From Chthonobacter albigriseus (GTDB lineage Bacteria > Pseudomonadota > Alphaproteobacteria > Rhizobiales > Pleomorphomonadaceae): a DNA stretch of 64,000 bases. This document shows positions 17,437 to 25,857 of this stretch, piece after piece (the first letter of the stretch is position 1; each line of letters starts with the position of its first letter). The stretch spans positions 422,576 to 486,575 of the forward strand of contig NZ_JACDIT010000001.1 of the NCBI RefSeq assembly GCF_013839445.1. The letters are read 5' to 3'. The translations under genes were made by a program, and so were the position numbers. The notes under the pieces were generated by a model, which was not told where the DNA came from, searched no databases, and saw only the letters and a program-made list of their open reading frames with translations.

Positions 17437-19590
17437 TTGATCAACGCAGGTTTCGCCATTTTCAGGCGCAGCGACGGGCGGGGCATGTCTTCAGTTTCCG
17501 AGAGAGCCTTCACTCCAGACACCGACCCTCCCGCAGACGGGGGCCGGATCGTCGGCCTGCACCCGATCGCCGCCCTCGAGCGGCTCGGGCTGGAGGTCAA
17601 CGGCGTACGGCCGGTGGGGGTGCCGCTGCGATCGGTGACGCCGGTGCACCTTCCCGGCGTCCTGGTGCTTGCCGACGGCACGGGGCTGCCGATCCGCGGC
17701 CTCGGTCCGGACGGGCGGTTCCAGCTGGATACGGGAGACGGGCTTCAGTCGCTGTCGCTGGACAGTCTCGCGGCCGTCTACGGCGGCACGGTGCTGACGC
17801 CTCGGGTACGCCGGCCCGCCTCTTCCAAGCCGGAGCGGCAGACAACTTTGAAAGACGGCGCGACGGGGCCCGACGCTCTGGCGGACGCGGTCGTGAGCCG
17901 CGGCCTGTTTCGCACCCTGCTGCGCCAGACGGCAAAGTCCGGCCTGGCTTGGCAGCTGTGCCTTGCCGCGCTGATCAGCAACGTGCTCGGCTTCGCCCTG
18001 CCCCTCTACAACATGGCGATCTACGACCGCGTCATTCCGCATGGAGCAGTGGAAACGCTGTGGGCGCTGACGCTCGGCATCGCGCTGGTCTTCCTGGTCG
18101 ACCTGGTGTCTCGGATCGTGCGCAACCGGCTGCAGGAAGCCGTCGGGCTGCAGATCAACCTCGATCTGCAGAACGCGCTCTACACCCGGCTGACGCGGGG
18201 CGAGATGGCGGATGCGCAAGCCTCCCATGGCAGCGTCAACACCAGCTTCCAGACGGTGGAAGCGCTGTGCCTCGCCACCCCTGCGATCATCGCCGGGCTC
18301 TTGATCGACCTGCCCTTCGTCACCATCAGCCTCGTCTATGTCGGGCTGATCGCCGGTTGGATCGTGGCGGTGCCGATCGCCGCGATCGGGCTGATCGTCG
18401 GCGTCGGGCTGGTCGCCCACGCGCGGGCCCGGCGAACGCATGCTGAGGCGGCGCAAAGCGCGGTGAAGCGCGCCAACCTGATCGAGGAGACGGTGGCGCT
18501 GCGCGAGGCGATCAAGACGACGACGTCGGGGCCGATGCTCCGGCGCCTGTTCGACGACCTGGTCGACCAGACCGCCTACAGCGGGCATCTGGCCCGGATG
18601 TCCTCGGCCGTCGCGACGCAGGTGACGGCGATCATCGCCCAGGCGACCACGGTTCTCAGCCTGGCGATCGGCGTGTTCCTGATCATGGACGGCCTGTTGA
18701 CCGTCGGCGCGCTGGTGGCGAGCGCGATGCTCGTCAACCGGGCGGTGTCGCCGATCTCCGGCCTGGTCGCCGGGATCGTCCGCATCGCGGGCCTCTCCGA
18801 GGGCGCCAAGATGGCGGAGCGGCTCTGCGCGGTGCGGCAGGAGACGGCGGGCGACGCGGGCCGAAAGAGCGCGCGGCGGATCCGGGGAAGCATCGCGTTC
18901 AACACCGTGCAATTCACCTATCCCGGCGAGCCCGCGCCTGCCCTGCAAGCGCTGTCCTTTTCGATCGCACCGGGCGAGCGCGTCGGCGTCGTCGGGCGGA
19001 TCGGGTCGGGCAAGAGCACGCTGGTCAAGCTGATCCCCCGCCTCTACAGCGCCGAGAAGGGCGCCATCCTGGTCGACGACCACGAGATCCGCCAATACGA
19101 CCCGGACCAGCTGCGCCGGGACATCGCCTACATGCCGCAGGACTGCGACCTGTTCGACATGTCGATCCGCGAGAACATCACGCTCGGCCTCGATGGGGTC
19201 GACGACGAGATCTTCGAGGAGGCCGTGCGGATCGCCGGAGTCCACGACATCGCCAGCCGGCATCCCTCGGGCTACGGGTTCAAGGTCGGGCCGCAGGGGC
19301 GCAGGCTCTCGGGCGGCGAGCGGCAGGCCGTCGCCCTCGCCCGCACCCTGGTGCGAGATGCGCCGGTGCTGATCCTGGACGAGCCCACTGCGGCGATGGA
19401 CAGCCAGTTCGAGCGGCTCGTCATCGATCGCCTCCGGCCCAGTCTCGCCGGTCGCACCGTGGTGATCTCCACGCACCGGGCGCCCATCCTGTCCCTGGTG
19501 GACCGGATCATCTGGCTGGATCGCGGCAAGATCATCGCCGACGGGCCGGCCGCGGAGGTGATCCGCCAAGCCTCCGGCGGGACCGGTTGA
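17437..19590 (+). CDS. Type I secretion ABC exporter (LapB-like, degenerate C39 domain)
   Basis: Inner-membrane ATPase/permease that would energise export of the RTX adhesin. The start is TTG 17437, preceded by a strong CGGAGG; ATG 17485 is an alternative. The order is an N-terminal C39-peptidase-like domain (~35-120) with no cysteine, hence non-catalytic as in LapB/HlyB. Next is a six-helix membrane domain (~165-450), then the nucleotide-binding domain with Walker A GRIGSGKST (~519-528), signature LSGGE (~623), Walker B V-L-I-L-D-E-P (~643) and switch His (~679). At 717 aa it has the usual length. It heads an operon-like run with the MotB-like, MotA-like and PilZ-like genes. Confidence 0.93.
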   Translation: MINAGFAIFRRSDGRGMSSVSERAFTPDTDPPADGGRIVGLHPIAALERLGLEVNGVRPVGVPLRSVTPVHLPGVLVLADGTGLPIRGLGPDGRFQLDTGDGLQSLSLDSLAAVYGGTVLTPRVRRPASSKPERQTTLKDGATGPDALADAVVSRGLFRTLLRQTAKSGLAWQLCLAALISNVLGFALPLYNMAIYDRVIPHGAVETLWALTLGIALVFLVDLVSRIVRNRLQEAVGLQINLDLQNALYTRLTRGEMADAQASHGSVNTSFQTVEALCLATPAIIAGLLIDLPFVTISLVYVGLIAGWIVAVPIAAIGLIVGVGLVAHARARRTHAEAAQSAVKRANLIEETVALREAIKTTTSGPMLRRLFDDLVDQTAYSGHLARMSSAVATQVTAIIAQATTVLSLAIGVFLIMDGLLTVGALVASAMLVNRAVSPISGLVAGIVRIAGLSEGAKMAERLCAVRQETAGDAGRKSARRIRGSIAFNTVQFTYPGEPAPALQALSFSIAPGERVGVVGRIGSGKSTLVKLIPRLYSAEKGAILVDDHEIRQYDPDQLRRDIAYMPQDCDLFDMSIRENITLGLDGVDDEIFEEAVRIAGVHDIASRHPSGYGFKVGPQGRRLSGGERQAVALARTLVRDAPVLILDEPTAAMDSQFERLVIDRLRPSLAGRTVVISTHRAPILSLVDRIIWLDRGKIIADGPAAEVIRQASGGTG

Positions 19591-19599
19591 GGAGCCGCC

Positions 19600-20493
19600 A
19601 TGGGACGCAAACACCAACAGGAGGATCCCTGGGCCGGCTTCGTGGACGTGCTGTCGAACATCGTCATGGTGGTGACGTTCCTCGTCATCATCCTCGGCAT
19701 CGCGATCTTCGCCCTGTCGCAACAGATCACGACGAAGGCGGTGGAGAAGGCGCTCAAGGAGGAGCGGGAGCGGATCGAGGAGGAGGTCAAGGCGGAGATG
19801 AAGGCCGAGGCGGCGAAGCAGCCGCAGGGTGTTCCTACCGCCGAGTTGGAGGCCATCGAGGCAGCCAAGGAAACCGCCGAAAAAGCCGCCAAGGCGGCCG
19901 CCGCGGAGGTGGAACAGCTTAAGCAGCAGCTGGCCGCCGTCCAAGCGCCGGAAGGCAAGGAGGCGCCGGTCGCCGGCGCGCGTCCCGAGTTGCAGACGCC
20001 GGACGGCGCGAAAACCGGCGGCGAGTATCGCCCGGCAATCGCGACCCGCCTGACACAGACGGACGAAAGCCAGGGTGAAAGCAACCTCACCGTGCGCAGC
20101 CGGAACGACCTTCCCACGCAGGAGATCGCCGTGGCGAGCGAGGCCGTCGCGGTGGAGCAGGAGGCCGTGGCCGTCAAGCGCTCGGAGGCCTTCGTGACGC
20201 TCAAGTTCGAGAAGGCTTCGTTCAAGATCGATCCGGTCGCATCGGGCAGCCTGCGCGACTACCTGTCGAGCAACACGTCCGTGGCCCAGAACCACATCGA
20301 GATCCGGGCCTTCGCCCGCTCGGTGACGGGGTCGGTCAGCGAGGCCCGCCGGATCGCCTACTATCGCGCGATGCAGGTGCGCAACGAGCTTGTCCGCAAC
20401 GGGTTCAAAGCCGCCGATATCAAGGTGTTCGTGCGCGAATCGTCCTCGCAGGAGGAAGCCGACGTGGTGCGGATCTTCGCGGTTCCGAAATGA
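19600..20493 (+). CDS. MotB/OmpA-like stator protein of a proton channel (SiiA/ZorB-like)
   Basis: A 297-aa protein with one N-terminal membrane helix (~18-41), preceded by P-W-A-G-F-V-D16. In MotB, ZorB and SiiA an Asp at this place carries protons. A Glu/Lys/Ala coiled region (~45-115), a linker and a C-terminal OmpA-like periplasmic domain (~195-297: FEKASFKID at the start, later R-R-I-A-Y-Y-R-A) follow. The ATG lies 9 bp after the ABC stop with GGAG upstream. It would pair with the MotA-like protein downstream. Seen: architecture and D16. Inferred: proton conduction coupled to adhesin export, as for SiiAB in Salmonella SPI-4. Zorya ZorB is the other look-alike, but zorC/D/E are absent. 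Confidence 0.8.
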   Translation: MGRKHQQEDPWAGFVDVLSNIVMVVTFLVIILGIAIFALSQQITTKAVEKALKEERERIEEEVKAEMKAEAAKQPQGVPTAELEAIEAAKETAEKAAKAAAAEVEQLKQQLAAVQAPEGKEAPVAGARPELQTPDGAKTGGEYRPAIATRLTQTDESQGESNLTVRSRNDLPTQEIAVASEAVAVEQEAVAVKRSEAFVTLKFEKASFKIDPVASGSLRDYLSSNTSVAQNHIEIRAFARSVTGSVSEARRIAYYRAMQVRNELVRNGFKAADIKVFVRESSSQEEADVVRIFAVPK

Positions 20494-20576
20494 TCAGTGC
20501 GCGGTGAAGATGTAACTAAAAATTTGTCTAATTCACATACCTAAATGCACATGTGAGCATTCTCCGGGAGTCGTCT

Positions 20577-22175
20577 GTGTTCAAGCGTCACGACCCAATC
20601 AAGCCCGAACTGATCAAGATGTTCGGCGTCGTCGCTCTCGTCACGCTCCTGGCGGTATGGCAGAGCCATTTCATCATCGAAGGTGTGCTCTCCAACGTTT
20701 ACCTGAACGGCGTCATCTTCGGCGCGGCCTTCTTCGGCATCTACAACGTCTTCAGCCAGACCTTCAGCCTTTCCAACGAGCACGTGGCGCTGTCGGCCCT
20801 GCGCGAGCAGTATGACGACGCGCTGCGCGCCTATCTCCACCCGGAGGACGACCGCAGCTGGCGCTACTTCCGGCTCAGCGTGCCGGCGGTGGTCTATACG
20901 GTGCCGACGGTCCTCGGACACGCGCACAACCTGATCCTGGAGGAGATCAACCGCACAGGCTTCGTGCGGATTCCGGCCTCCACGATGAAGATGCTGGTGG
21001 AGGACATCGAGAACAAGCTCGACGACAAGACCTCGCTGACGACCTACATGGGCGCCCTGATGGTGCTGCTCGGCCTGATGGGCACCTTCATCGGCCTGAT
21101 GGAAACGCTGGCGTCGGTGGGCGGCATCCTGGGCAGCCTCAACCTCGGCGGCGGTGCCGGGCCGGAAGCGATCCAGGGCCTGATCGAAGGCCTGAAAAAG
21201 CCCCTCAACGGCATGGCGACGGGCTTCTCCTCGTCGCTGTTCGGCCTGCTCGGCTCGCTGGTGATCGGCCTGCTGGCCAAGCTGGACTCGGTTGCCGTCG
21301 GCAAGTTCAAGCACGAGTTCGAGGACTTCATCGGCAAGGTGGCGCAGATCGAGGCGAGCGACGGAACCCGCCAGGCGGCGCTGCCGGCGGGTGAACAGGC
21401 GGAGGCCGGCGCCCCGCGGGGCGCTACCGGCGTTCTCGTCTCGGCCAGCGAGGCCAATCATCTCCGCCTGATGATGCGCGTCGCCCGCACCACGGTGACC
21501 AACACAGCCCGCATGGCGGAGCAGATCGAGGCGCTGGCGGCCGCCGTAGAGTCCCTCAGGACCGGGGCGGAGGAGCACAAGGCGGAGACGCGCAACCTGA
21601 CGGCGGCGATCGACCGGTCGCTGGCCATCCAGGTTTCCATCGGCACCGGGGTGGTCGCCGAGAGCCGCCAGACCGCGGCGGCCCAGACGCGCCTCCTGGA
21701 CGCCGTCGACCGGCTGGAAACAGCTGTCTCCACGGACACGAAGGGCCGCGCCGCGATGACCGGCGCGATCACCGCCGGGTTCCAGAACCTCGACCGTGCG
21801 CTGGCCGCGCAGGCGCAGCGGCTGAGCGAGCTGCGGTCGCAGACGTCGACGCTGGAAGCGACGGTGACGGCACAGGGCCATTCGACGGCCGCCGACCTTG
21901 CCAGCCTGAAGACCTCCACCCGCCGGTCGGCCGAGGACGACACGTCGCGGCTCCTGGCCGACATAGACGCCGTGCTGGCTTCGTCCCGATTGCTGCCGTC
22001 GGAGGTGGCGCGGCTCAAGGTTCTGTCCGACCTCCTTTCCGAACCGCCGGCTGGCGGCATCGAGGACCTGCGGCAGCGGCTGGCGTCGATCTGGCCCGAG
22101 CAAACCGAGACGGCGGACGGGCAGGCCGCGTCCGATGACGACGAACTCTTCACTTCCAGCCGCAGCAGCGCCTGA
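20577..22175 (+). CDS. MotA/TolQ/ExbB-family proton-channel protein with long cytoplasmic tail
   Basis: About 532 aa from GTG 20577, chosen because CGGGAG sits six bases upstream; GTG 20553 would add eight residues. It has four predicted membrane helices (two near residues 10-55, two near ~155-240). The third carries G-L-M-G-T-F-I-G-L, the hallmark of MotA/TolQ/ExbB/ZorA channels. A tail of ~270 residues follows, rich in Ala, Arg, Glu and Thr and apparently coiled. Such tails occur in ZorA and other non-flagellar MotA homologues. The 83-bp AT-rich gap upstream may hold its own promoter. With the preceding MotB-like gene it forms a predicted ion-driven motor next to a type I exporter. Confidence 0.82.
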   Translation: MFKRHDPIKPELIKMFGVVALVTLLAVWQSHFIIEGVLSNVYLNGVIFGAAFFGIYNVFSQTFSLSNEHVALSALREQYDDALRAYLHPEDDRSWRYFRLSVPAVVYTVPTVLGHAHNLILEEINRTGFVRIPASTMKMLVEDIENKLDDKTSLTTYMGALMVLLGLMGTFIGLMETLASVGGILGSLNLGGGAGPEAIQGLIEGLKKPLNGMATGFSSSLFGLLGSLVIGLLAKLDSVAVGKFKHEFEDFIGKVAQIEASDGTRQAALPAGEQAEAGAPRGATGVLVSASEANHLRLMMRVARTTVTNTARMAEQIEALAAAVESLRTGAEEHKAETRNLTAAIDRSLAIQVSIGTGVVAESRQTAAAQTRLLDAVDRLETAVSTDTKGRAAMTGAITAGFQNLDRALAAQAQRLSELRSQTSTLEATVTAQGHSTAADLASLKTSTRRSAEDDTSRLLADIDAVLASSRLLPSEVARLKVLSDLLSEPPAGGIEDLRQRLASIWPEQTETADGQAASDDDELFTSSRSSA

Positions 22176-22189
22176 CGGGAGCAACCCTG

Positions 22190-22558
22190 ATGACCATCAT
22201 CCCTTCAAGCGTCTCGCGCGTCGTCCGCTCCATGATCCCGGGGATGGGCAACAGCTTCTCGCGGCGGCACGAGCGGTACACCTGCAGCATCATCGCCAAG
22301 CTGAACTTCATCGAGCGCGGCTTCTCCATCGACGGAGAACTGAACGAGATCTCGCTCGGCGGCGGCCGCTTCCGCCCGGCCTCCACCCATATCCTGATGC
22401 GCTCGGAGGATTCGGTGGTGCTCGTTGTCGAGGCCTTCGCGATCGAGGCCTACATCGTCAACACCACGCCGCTCGGCTACGGCCTGAAATTCCGGGAACC
22501 GATCGCCGAAACCCAACTGACCGAAATCCGGGACATCAAGAAACTCGACCTGTTCTGA
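22190..22558 (+). CDS. PilZ-like domain protein
   Basis: A 122-aa soluble protein. The PilZ c-di-GMP-binding signature is partly visible: R-R-H-E-R (RxxxR) near residue 24 and, about 30 residues on, E-I-S-L-G-G-G where the consensus is (D/N)-x-S-x-x-G. The acidic first residue is Glu, so ligand binding is plausible but not assured. It starts 14 bp after the MotA-like stop with GGGAG upstream, so it is very likely the last gene of the ABC-MotB-MotA unit. Its position suggests that c-di-GMP gates adhesin export or the proton channel; that is inference. Confidence 0.72.
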   Translation: MTIIPSSVSRVVRSMIPGMGNSFSRRHERYTCSIIAKLNFIERGFSIDGELNEISLGGGRFRPASTHILMRSEDSVVLVVEAFAIEAYIVNTTPLGYGLKFREPIAETQLTEIRDIKKLDLF

Positions 22559-22841
22559 CGGGTCGGACCCCTCGCCTCAGTCCGGTGCACGACCACGGAT
22601 CTCGCTTCGCTTTGTCGGCGGGGCTGGCGTTCCGGATCGACGCCCACGTGCGGTCCGCGCTGCGCGCCACCGGGGGGGAGGCTTCAGGTGTGGAACGGGG
22701 AGACCAGCGGGCAGTTGCCGGTCGCCGCGACGCTGCTGATCGGAGCGGACCGGCACTACCAGGTGTTCACCCACACCGGAGGACTGGCACCGCGTAGCGA
22801 CGTGGCGGAGCCGGCTCGGGCAGCGCTGGCGGCCTGACGCT
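22559..22841 (+). other. Gap with a short gene remnant
   Basis: No complete gene. A start-less stretch of about 50 codons ends at the stop at 22836-22838 on the plus strand (reading VWNGETSGQLPV, then DRHYQVFTHTGG). A G7 run at 22672-22678 separates it from another open stretch in a different frame. This looks like a decayed gene with a frameshift at the G run; I do not recognise the family. Confidence 0.3.
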
Positions 22842-23315
22842 TCAGGCGTCCAGGGGCTGGAGCATCTGCCGATCGTCTGCCGTCGCCATCTCGGCCAGGG
22901 TCATGTTGTCGAGAATTTCGGCTACCGCGTCGCGGACCCGGGTCATGGAGAGGCGGACCTTGCAACCTGCCGGATCGGGGCAATCGGCGCAGGGTTCGTA
23001 GGCGGTGCGGCTCGCGCAGCGGATCGGTGCGAGCGGACCGTCGAGGACGCGGATGACCTGGCCGATGCGGATCTCCGTGGCGGGACGCGCCAAGGCGTAC
23101 CCGCCGCCAGGGCCCTTCTTGGAACGCAGGATCCCGGCCTTCCTCAGGTCGAGGAGAATGGCGTCGAGGAACTTCTTGGGGATGTTGTTGCGGGAGGCGA
23201 TATCGACGATGTACGCCGTGCTTCCCTCTTCAAGCCTGGCGAGGTCGATCAGCGCCTTCAGGCCGTACTTTCCCTTGTTCGTCAGCATCTGGCCAGATGT
23301 CTTCCAAGCGGCCAT
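22842..23315 (-). CDS. Rrf2-family transcriptional regulator
   Basis: Dimeric winged-helix repressor/sensor. The family start motif L-T-N-K-G-K-Y-G-L-K-A-L lies at residues 11-22, so ATG 23288 (148 aa) is an alternative to 23315 (157 aa). The HTH is followed by K-G-P-G-G-G-Y (~68-74). Four cysteines (C100, C109, C112, C118) form a C-x8-C-x2-C-x5-C cluster in the place where IscR/NsrR/RirA hold an Fe-S cluster. The spacing differs from the three-Cys IscR pattern, so a metal or Fe-S ligand is plausible but untested. It stands alone, between the adhesin locus and tRNA-Phe. The target genes are unknown. Confidence 0.88.
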   Translation of the reverse strand: MAAWKTSGQMLTNKGKYGLKALIDLARLEEGSTAYIVDIASRNNIPKKFLDAILLDLRKAGILRSKKGPGGGYALARPATEIRIGQVIRVLDGPLAPIRCASRTAYEPCADCPDPAGCKVRLSMTRVRDAVAEILDNMTLAEMATADDRQMLQPLDA

Positions 23316-23653
23316 CGCGCCGCTTCGCAGGAGGGTCGGCCGCTTTCACGCCTTCCATGCGAGCGGTCGCACCAGCGCGTCGTCTTCGACCTGAAGGGCC
23401 TTGTTTCGGCGCAGATAGCCCATCTCGCGGGGATTCTCAAGCAGCAGCAGCCGTTCGTGCTGGCCGAGCGAACGGTGTGCGATGAGATACGGCGCTGCCG
23501 TTCTGCCGCATCAGCGGCGGAGCGCGACCACGTTGCCAGCTGGGCGGCGGTGCCAGAGGGGCGCGCCCCGCTCCAGGAGAACCTGACGCAGTTATCACTC
23601 AACCACGCGATGCGGCCGCCTCGCGTTCGTCAGCATTGCGGAGATGGCTGGAG
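23316..23653. other. Gene-poor gap with a truncated coding remnant
   Basis: No convincing gene. On the minus strand an open stretch of about 55 codons without a start (reading HERLLLLENPREMGYLRRNKA) ends with a TGA at ~23346. It could be the C-terminal stub of a lost gene. It lies directly downstream of the tRNA-Phe 3' end, where islands often insert. No repeat of the tRNA 3' end was seen. Confidence 0.3.
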
Positions 23654-23729
23654 TGGTGCCCGGGGGCGGAATCGAACCACCGACACTGCGATTTTCAATC
23701 GCATGCTCTACCAACTGAGCTACCCGGGC
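23654..23729 (-). tRNA. tRNA-Phe (GAA)
   Basis: A full cloverleaf on the minus strand. The acceptor GCCCGGG (23729-23723) pairs with CCCGGGC (23664-23658), with discriminator A and encoded CCA to 23654. The anticodon arm is TGCGA-TTGAAAA-TCGCA with anticodon GAA. The T-arm carries GGTTCGATTCC. Its 3' end points toward the adhesin locus. Confidence 0.97.
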
Positions 23730-23898
23730 GCCGTTCGAAGGGTGGGTGTTGGCGGTCCCACCGGCGAAGCAGGGGCCTTATAGAAAGTTGGATGGGCCCT
23801 GTCCAGTGGTCTCGGGGATAAAAACGGCGGGGGCGGCGCCGGGCTGGGGGCGGAAGCGGGTCCGCAAGGCCTGCCAAGGGGTTAGGCGGGCCCTGCCG

Positions 23899-24093
23899 TC
23901 AGTGCCGGGTGGGGTCGTCGTCGGAGAATTCGTCGGCCTCCACGACCGGGATGGCGTAGGAGCCGGAGAACCAGCGGTGCAGGTCCAGTTCGGCGCAGCG
24001 CTTGGAGCAGAACGGACGGGTGGCCGGTTCGGTCGGTTTGGCACAGATCGGGCACTTGCCACCGACCCGGACGGGAACGGGCTTGTCGGTCAT
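23899..24093 (-). CDS. yacG: DNA gyrase inhibitor YacG
   Basis: A 64-aa zinc-binding protein. The four cysteines C14-x2-C17-x11-C29-x3-C33 and the context P-F-C-S-K-R-C with a following D-L-x-x-W are diagnostic of YacG, which binds GyrB and inhibits gyrase in characterised members. It has normal family length with an acidic C-terminal tail. It lies 77 bp downstream of maf and upstream of tRNA-Phe, the usual Hyphomicrobiales order. Confidence 0.93.
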   Translation of the reverse strand: MTDKPVPVRVGGKCPICAKPTEPATRPFCSKRCAELDLHRWFSGSYAIPVVEADEFSDDDPTRH

Positions 24094-24170
24094 GGGTCCA
24101 CTCCGGGAATGATGTCGGTCGAAGATGGGGCGCCGGGCCGATCTTGGGAAGGCCCGGACGACGGTCCGCG

Positions 24171-24794
24171 TCAGATCGCGGCGTTCGGCCAGGTGGCGCG
24201 CGCGGGATAGCCGGCGCCGTCCAGCAGGCCGACCGTTTCGAACAGCGGCAGACCGACGACGGCGTGATAGGAGCCGATCAGCCGGACGACGAAAGCGCCC
24301 GCCCTGCCCTGCACGGCGTAGCCGCCGGCCTTGCCCTGCCACTCCCCGGAAGCGAGGTAGTCGGCCATCTCCTCGCCGGAGAGACGCTTGAAGCGGACGC
24401 GCGTGTCGACCAGCCGTTCGCGCACGCCGCGCGCGGTGAGCAGGCAGACCGCGGTGAAGACCCGGTGGGTACGTCCGGAAAGCAACGCCAGGCACTCCTC
24501 CGCTTCGGCGAAGCTCTCCGCCTTGGGGAGGATGCGGCGGCCGACGGCGACGACGGTGTCGGCGGAGAGGACCAGGTGGTCGCCTTCGGCGCCGAGCGCC
24601 TCCAGGCGGCGGGCCGCGACCTCGGCCTTGGTGCGGGCGAGCCGGCGGGCCAGCGTGCGCGGCAGTTCGCGGCGGCCGGGCGTCTCGTCGATGTCGGCGG
24701 GCATCAGGCGATCGGGCGTGATGCCGACCTGCTCCAGGAGGGCGACGCGCCGGGGGCTGCCGGACGCAAGCACGAGAACGGGACGATCGGTCAT
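24171..24794 (-). CDS. maf: Maf-like nucleoside triphosphate pyrophosphatase
   Basis: A 207-aa cytoplasmic house-cleaning pyrophosphatase acting on non-canonical or modified nucleotides. The N-terminal L-A-S-G-S-P-R-R phosphate-binding motif, the catalytic S-A-D-T-V-V region (~77) and the C-terminal G-S-Y-x-x-V-V-G-L-P motif are all present. The start is ATG 24794. It lies just downstream of infA and upstream of yacG in the same direction, so it is probably co-transcribed with them. Confidence 0.94.
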   Translation of the reverse strand: MTDRPVLVLASGSPRRVALLEQVGITPDRLMPADIDETPGRRELPRTLARRLARTKAEVAARRLEALGAEGDHLVLSADTVVAVGRRILPKAESFAEAEECLALLSGRTHRVFTAVCLLTARGVRERLVDTRVRFKRLSGEEMADYLASGEWQGKAGGYAVQGRAGAFVVRLIGSYHAVVGLPLFETVGLLDGAGYPARATWPNAAI

Positions 24795-24841
24795 CGGACC
24801 CTCAGGTCTCAAGGCAGCGACGAACTCCGCGCCCCGCGGAC

Positions 24842-25060
24842 TTACTTGAAGCGGTAGGTGATGCGACCCTTGGTGAGATCGTAGGGCGTCATCTCGACCA
24901 GCACCTTGTCGCCGGCGAGAACGCGAATGCGGTTCTTGCGCATGCGGCCGGCGGTATGGGCGATGATCTCGTGTTCGTTCTCCAGCTTCACACGGAAGGT
25001 GGCATTGGGCAGAAGCTCGGTCACGATGCCCGGAAACTCCAGGACTTCTTCCTTGGTCAT
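24842..25060 (-). CDS. infA: Translation initiation factor IF-1
   Basis: A 72-aa single OB-fold protein binding the 30S A site during initiation. The sequence is a close full-length match: K-E-E-V-L-E near the start, the P-N-A-T-F-R-V strand, and the [13 protein letters not shown] ending. It is followed by maf and yacG. In related genomes the low-molecular-weight phosphatase gene lies immediately upstream; here a 3.3-kb cassette separates them. Confidence 0.98.
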   Translation of the reverse strand: MTKEEVLEFPGIVTELLPNATFRVKLENEHEIIAHTAGRMRKNRIRVLAGDKVLVEMTPYDLTKGRITYRFK

Positions 25061-25257
25061 GCGTTGTTCGATCCGACGTGTTTGACGATGTTGGGCGGAT
25101 AACTAACGGATCGCGCGGCCAAAGGGAACAGGCGGAACACCGAATTCCTGGGGAGTTGCGCCCTGCGACGCTCGGGGAAGCGGCCTTTTGCGAACGCGAT
25201 GCCGCCCGCCGCGGTGTGCGGCGAGCGGCAAGAGCCGGCAGGGGGGTGGAGCGCGGC

Positions 25258-25731
25258 TCAGATGCCGCGGGAAGACGACTGGCCGAACAGCAGTTCCATG
25301 AGGTTGTCCGGGTGATCGTCATGGTGACTGGAGCGATGGCCGTCGTCGTCGTCCCAACCGCGTCCGCGTCCGCGGCCGCGGTCGTCGTCATCGCCGTCGT
25401 CATCGTCGTCGTCCCAGCCGCGGCCGCGGCCCCGGTGATCGTCGTCGTCATCATCGTCGTCGGACGAGGAGGAAGAGCCGCTGCGGTTGCGGTCACCGCC
25501 GCGGTCGTCGTCATCATCGTCATCGTCGGAGGCGCTGCGATCGCGGTCGCCGCCGCGGTCGTCGCCCGGGCCGTCATCGGCGCCGCGGCGGACGAGCAGG
25601 AGGGGCGCATCGTCCGCGGCACCGGCGACGACGGCCTGTTCGAAGGCGGCGATGGGCAGTGTGGCCGGCGCGGCGAGCGCCGAGCTGCCGAGAAGCGCGA
25701 GGGCGAGCGTTGAAAGCAGCGTGATCCGCAT
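25258..25731 (-). CDS. Exported Asp/Arg/Gly-rich low-complexity protein
   Basis: A 157-aa protein. ATG 25731 has GGAAGGA upstream and begins a clear signal peptide (cleavage near A-L-A-A-P, ~20). After a short conserved-looking stretch the protein becomes runs of Asp (up to eight) separated by R-G-G-D-R and S-rich segments, and ends with a His/Asp patch and an M-E-L-L-F-G segment. Acidic runs could bind Ca2+ or other cations in the periplasm. It is divergent from the PepSY-like gene and two-component pair and shares their promoter region. No family was recognised; it is probably a target of the adjacent regulator. Confidence 0.75.
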   Translation of the reverse strand: MRITLLSTLALALLGSSALAAPATLPIAAFEQAVVAGAADDAPLLLVRRGADDGPGDDRGGDRDRSASDDDDDDDDRGGDRNRSGSSSSSDDDDDDDDHRGRGRGWDDDDDDGDDDDRGRGRGRGWDDDDGHRSSHHDDHPDNLMELLFGQSSSRGI

Positions 25732-25819
25732 GGGTCCGTTTCCTTCCGTTGTCGGCCGAGGCAAGCCCGGCGTGGACCCGTTCTAGCGAATCGACCCCCT
25801 CGCGAAGCTGACGGCGGCT

Positions 25820-25838
25820 GTCAGCTTCCGGTCAGCTT
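25820..25838. promoter_or_regulatory. Direct repeat, candidate OmpR-family operator
   Basis: GTCAGCTT at 25820-25827 recurs at 25831-25838, an 11-bp period and so one helical turn. This is the layout of PhoP/OmpR half-sites. An inverted GCTGAC copy lies at 25807-25812. The site is in the 126-bp gap between the divergent Asp-rich gene and the PepSY-like gene, whose operon encodes an OmpR-family regulator, so autoregulation is likely. Confidence 0.5.
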
Positions 25839-25857
25839 TTCCAAGGTATGGTGGCGC

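Noticed and set aside
19600-22175. Zorya (ZorAB) anti-phage system
   Set aside because: The MotA/MotB-like pair does resemble ZorA/ZorB, but no zorC, zorD or zorE is nearby and the pair is in an operon with a type I exporter, so an adhesin-linked channel is more likely.
17491-22184. Long minus-strand frames opposite the ABC and MotA-like genes
   Set aside because: Their Arg/His/Asp-rich translations have no recognised motifs; the plus strand carries Walker motifs and a MotA-family helix.
24171-25622. Extension of maf upstream through infA and the Asp-rich gene
   Set aside because: It would overlap infA and the Asp-rich protein in other frames; the family start L-A-S-G-S-P follows ATG 24794 and length is then normal.
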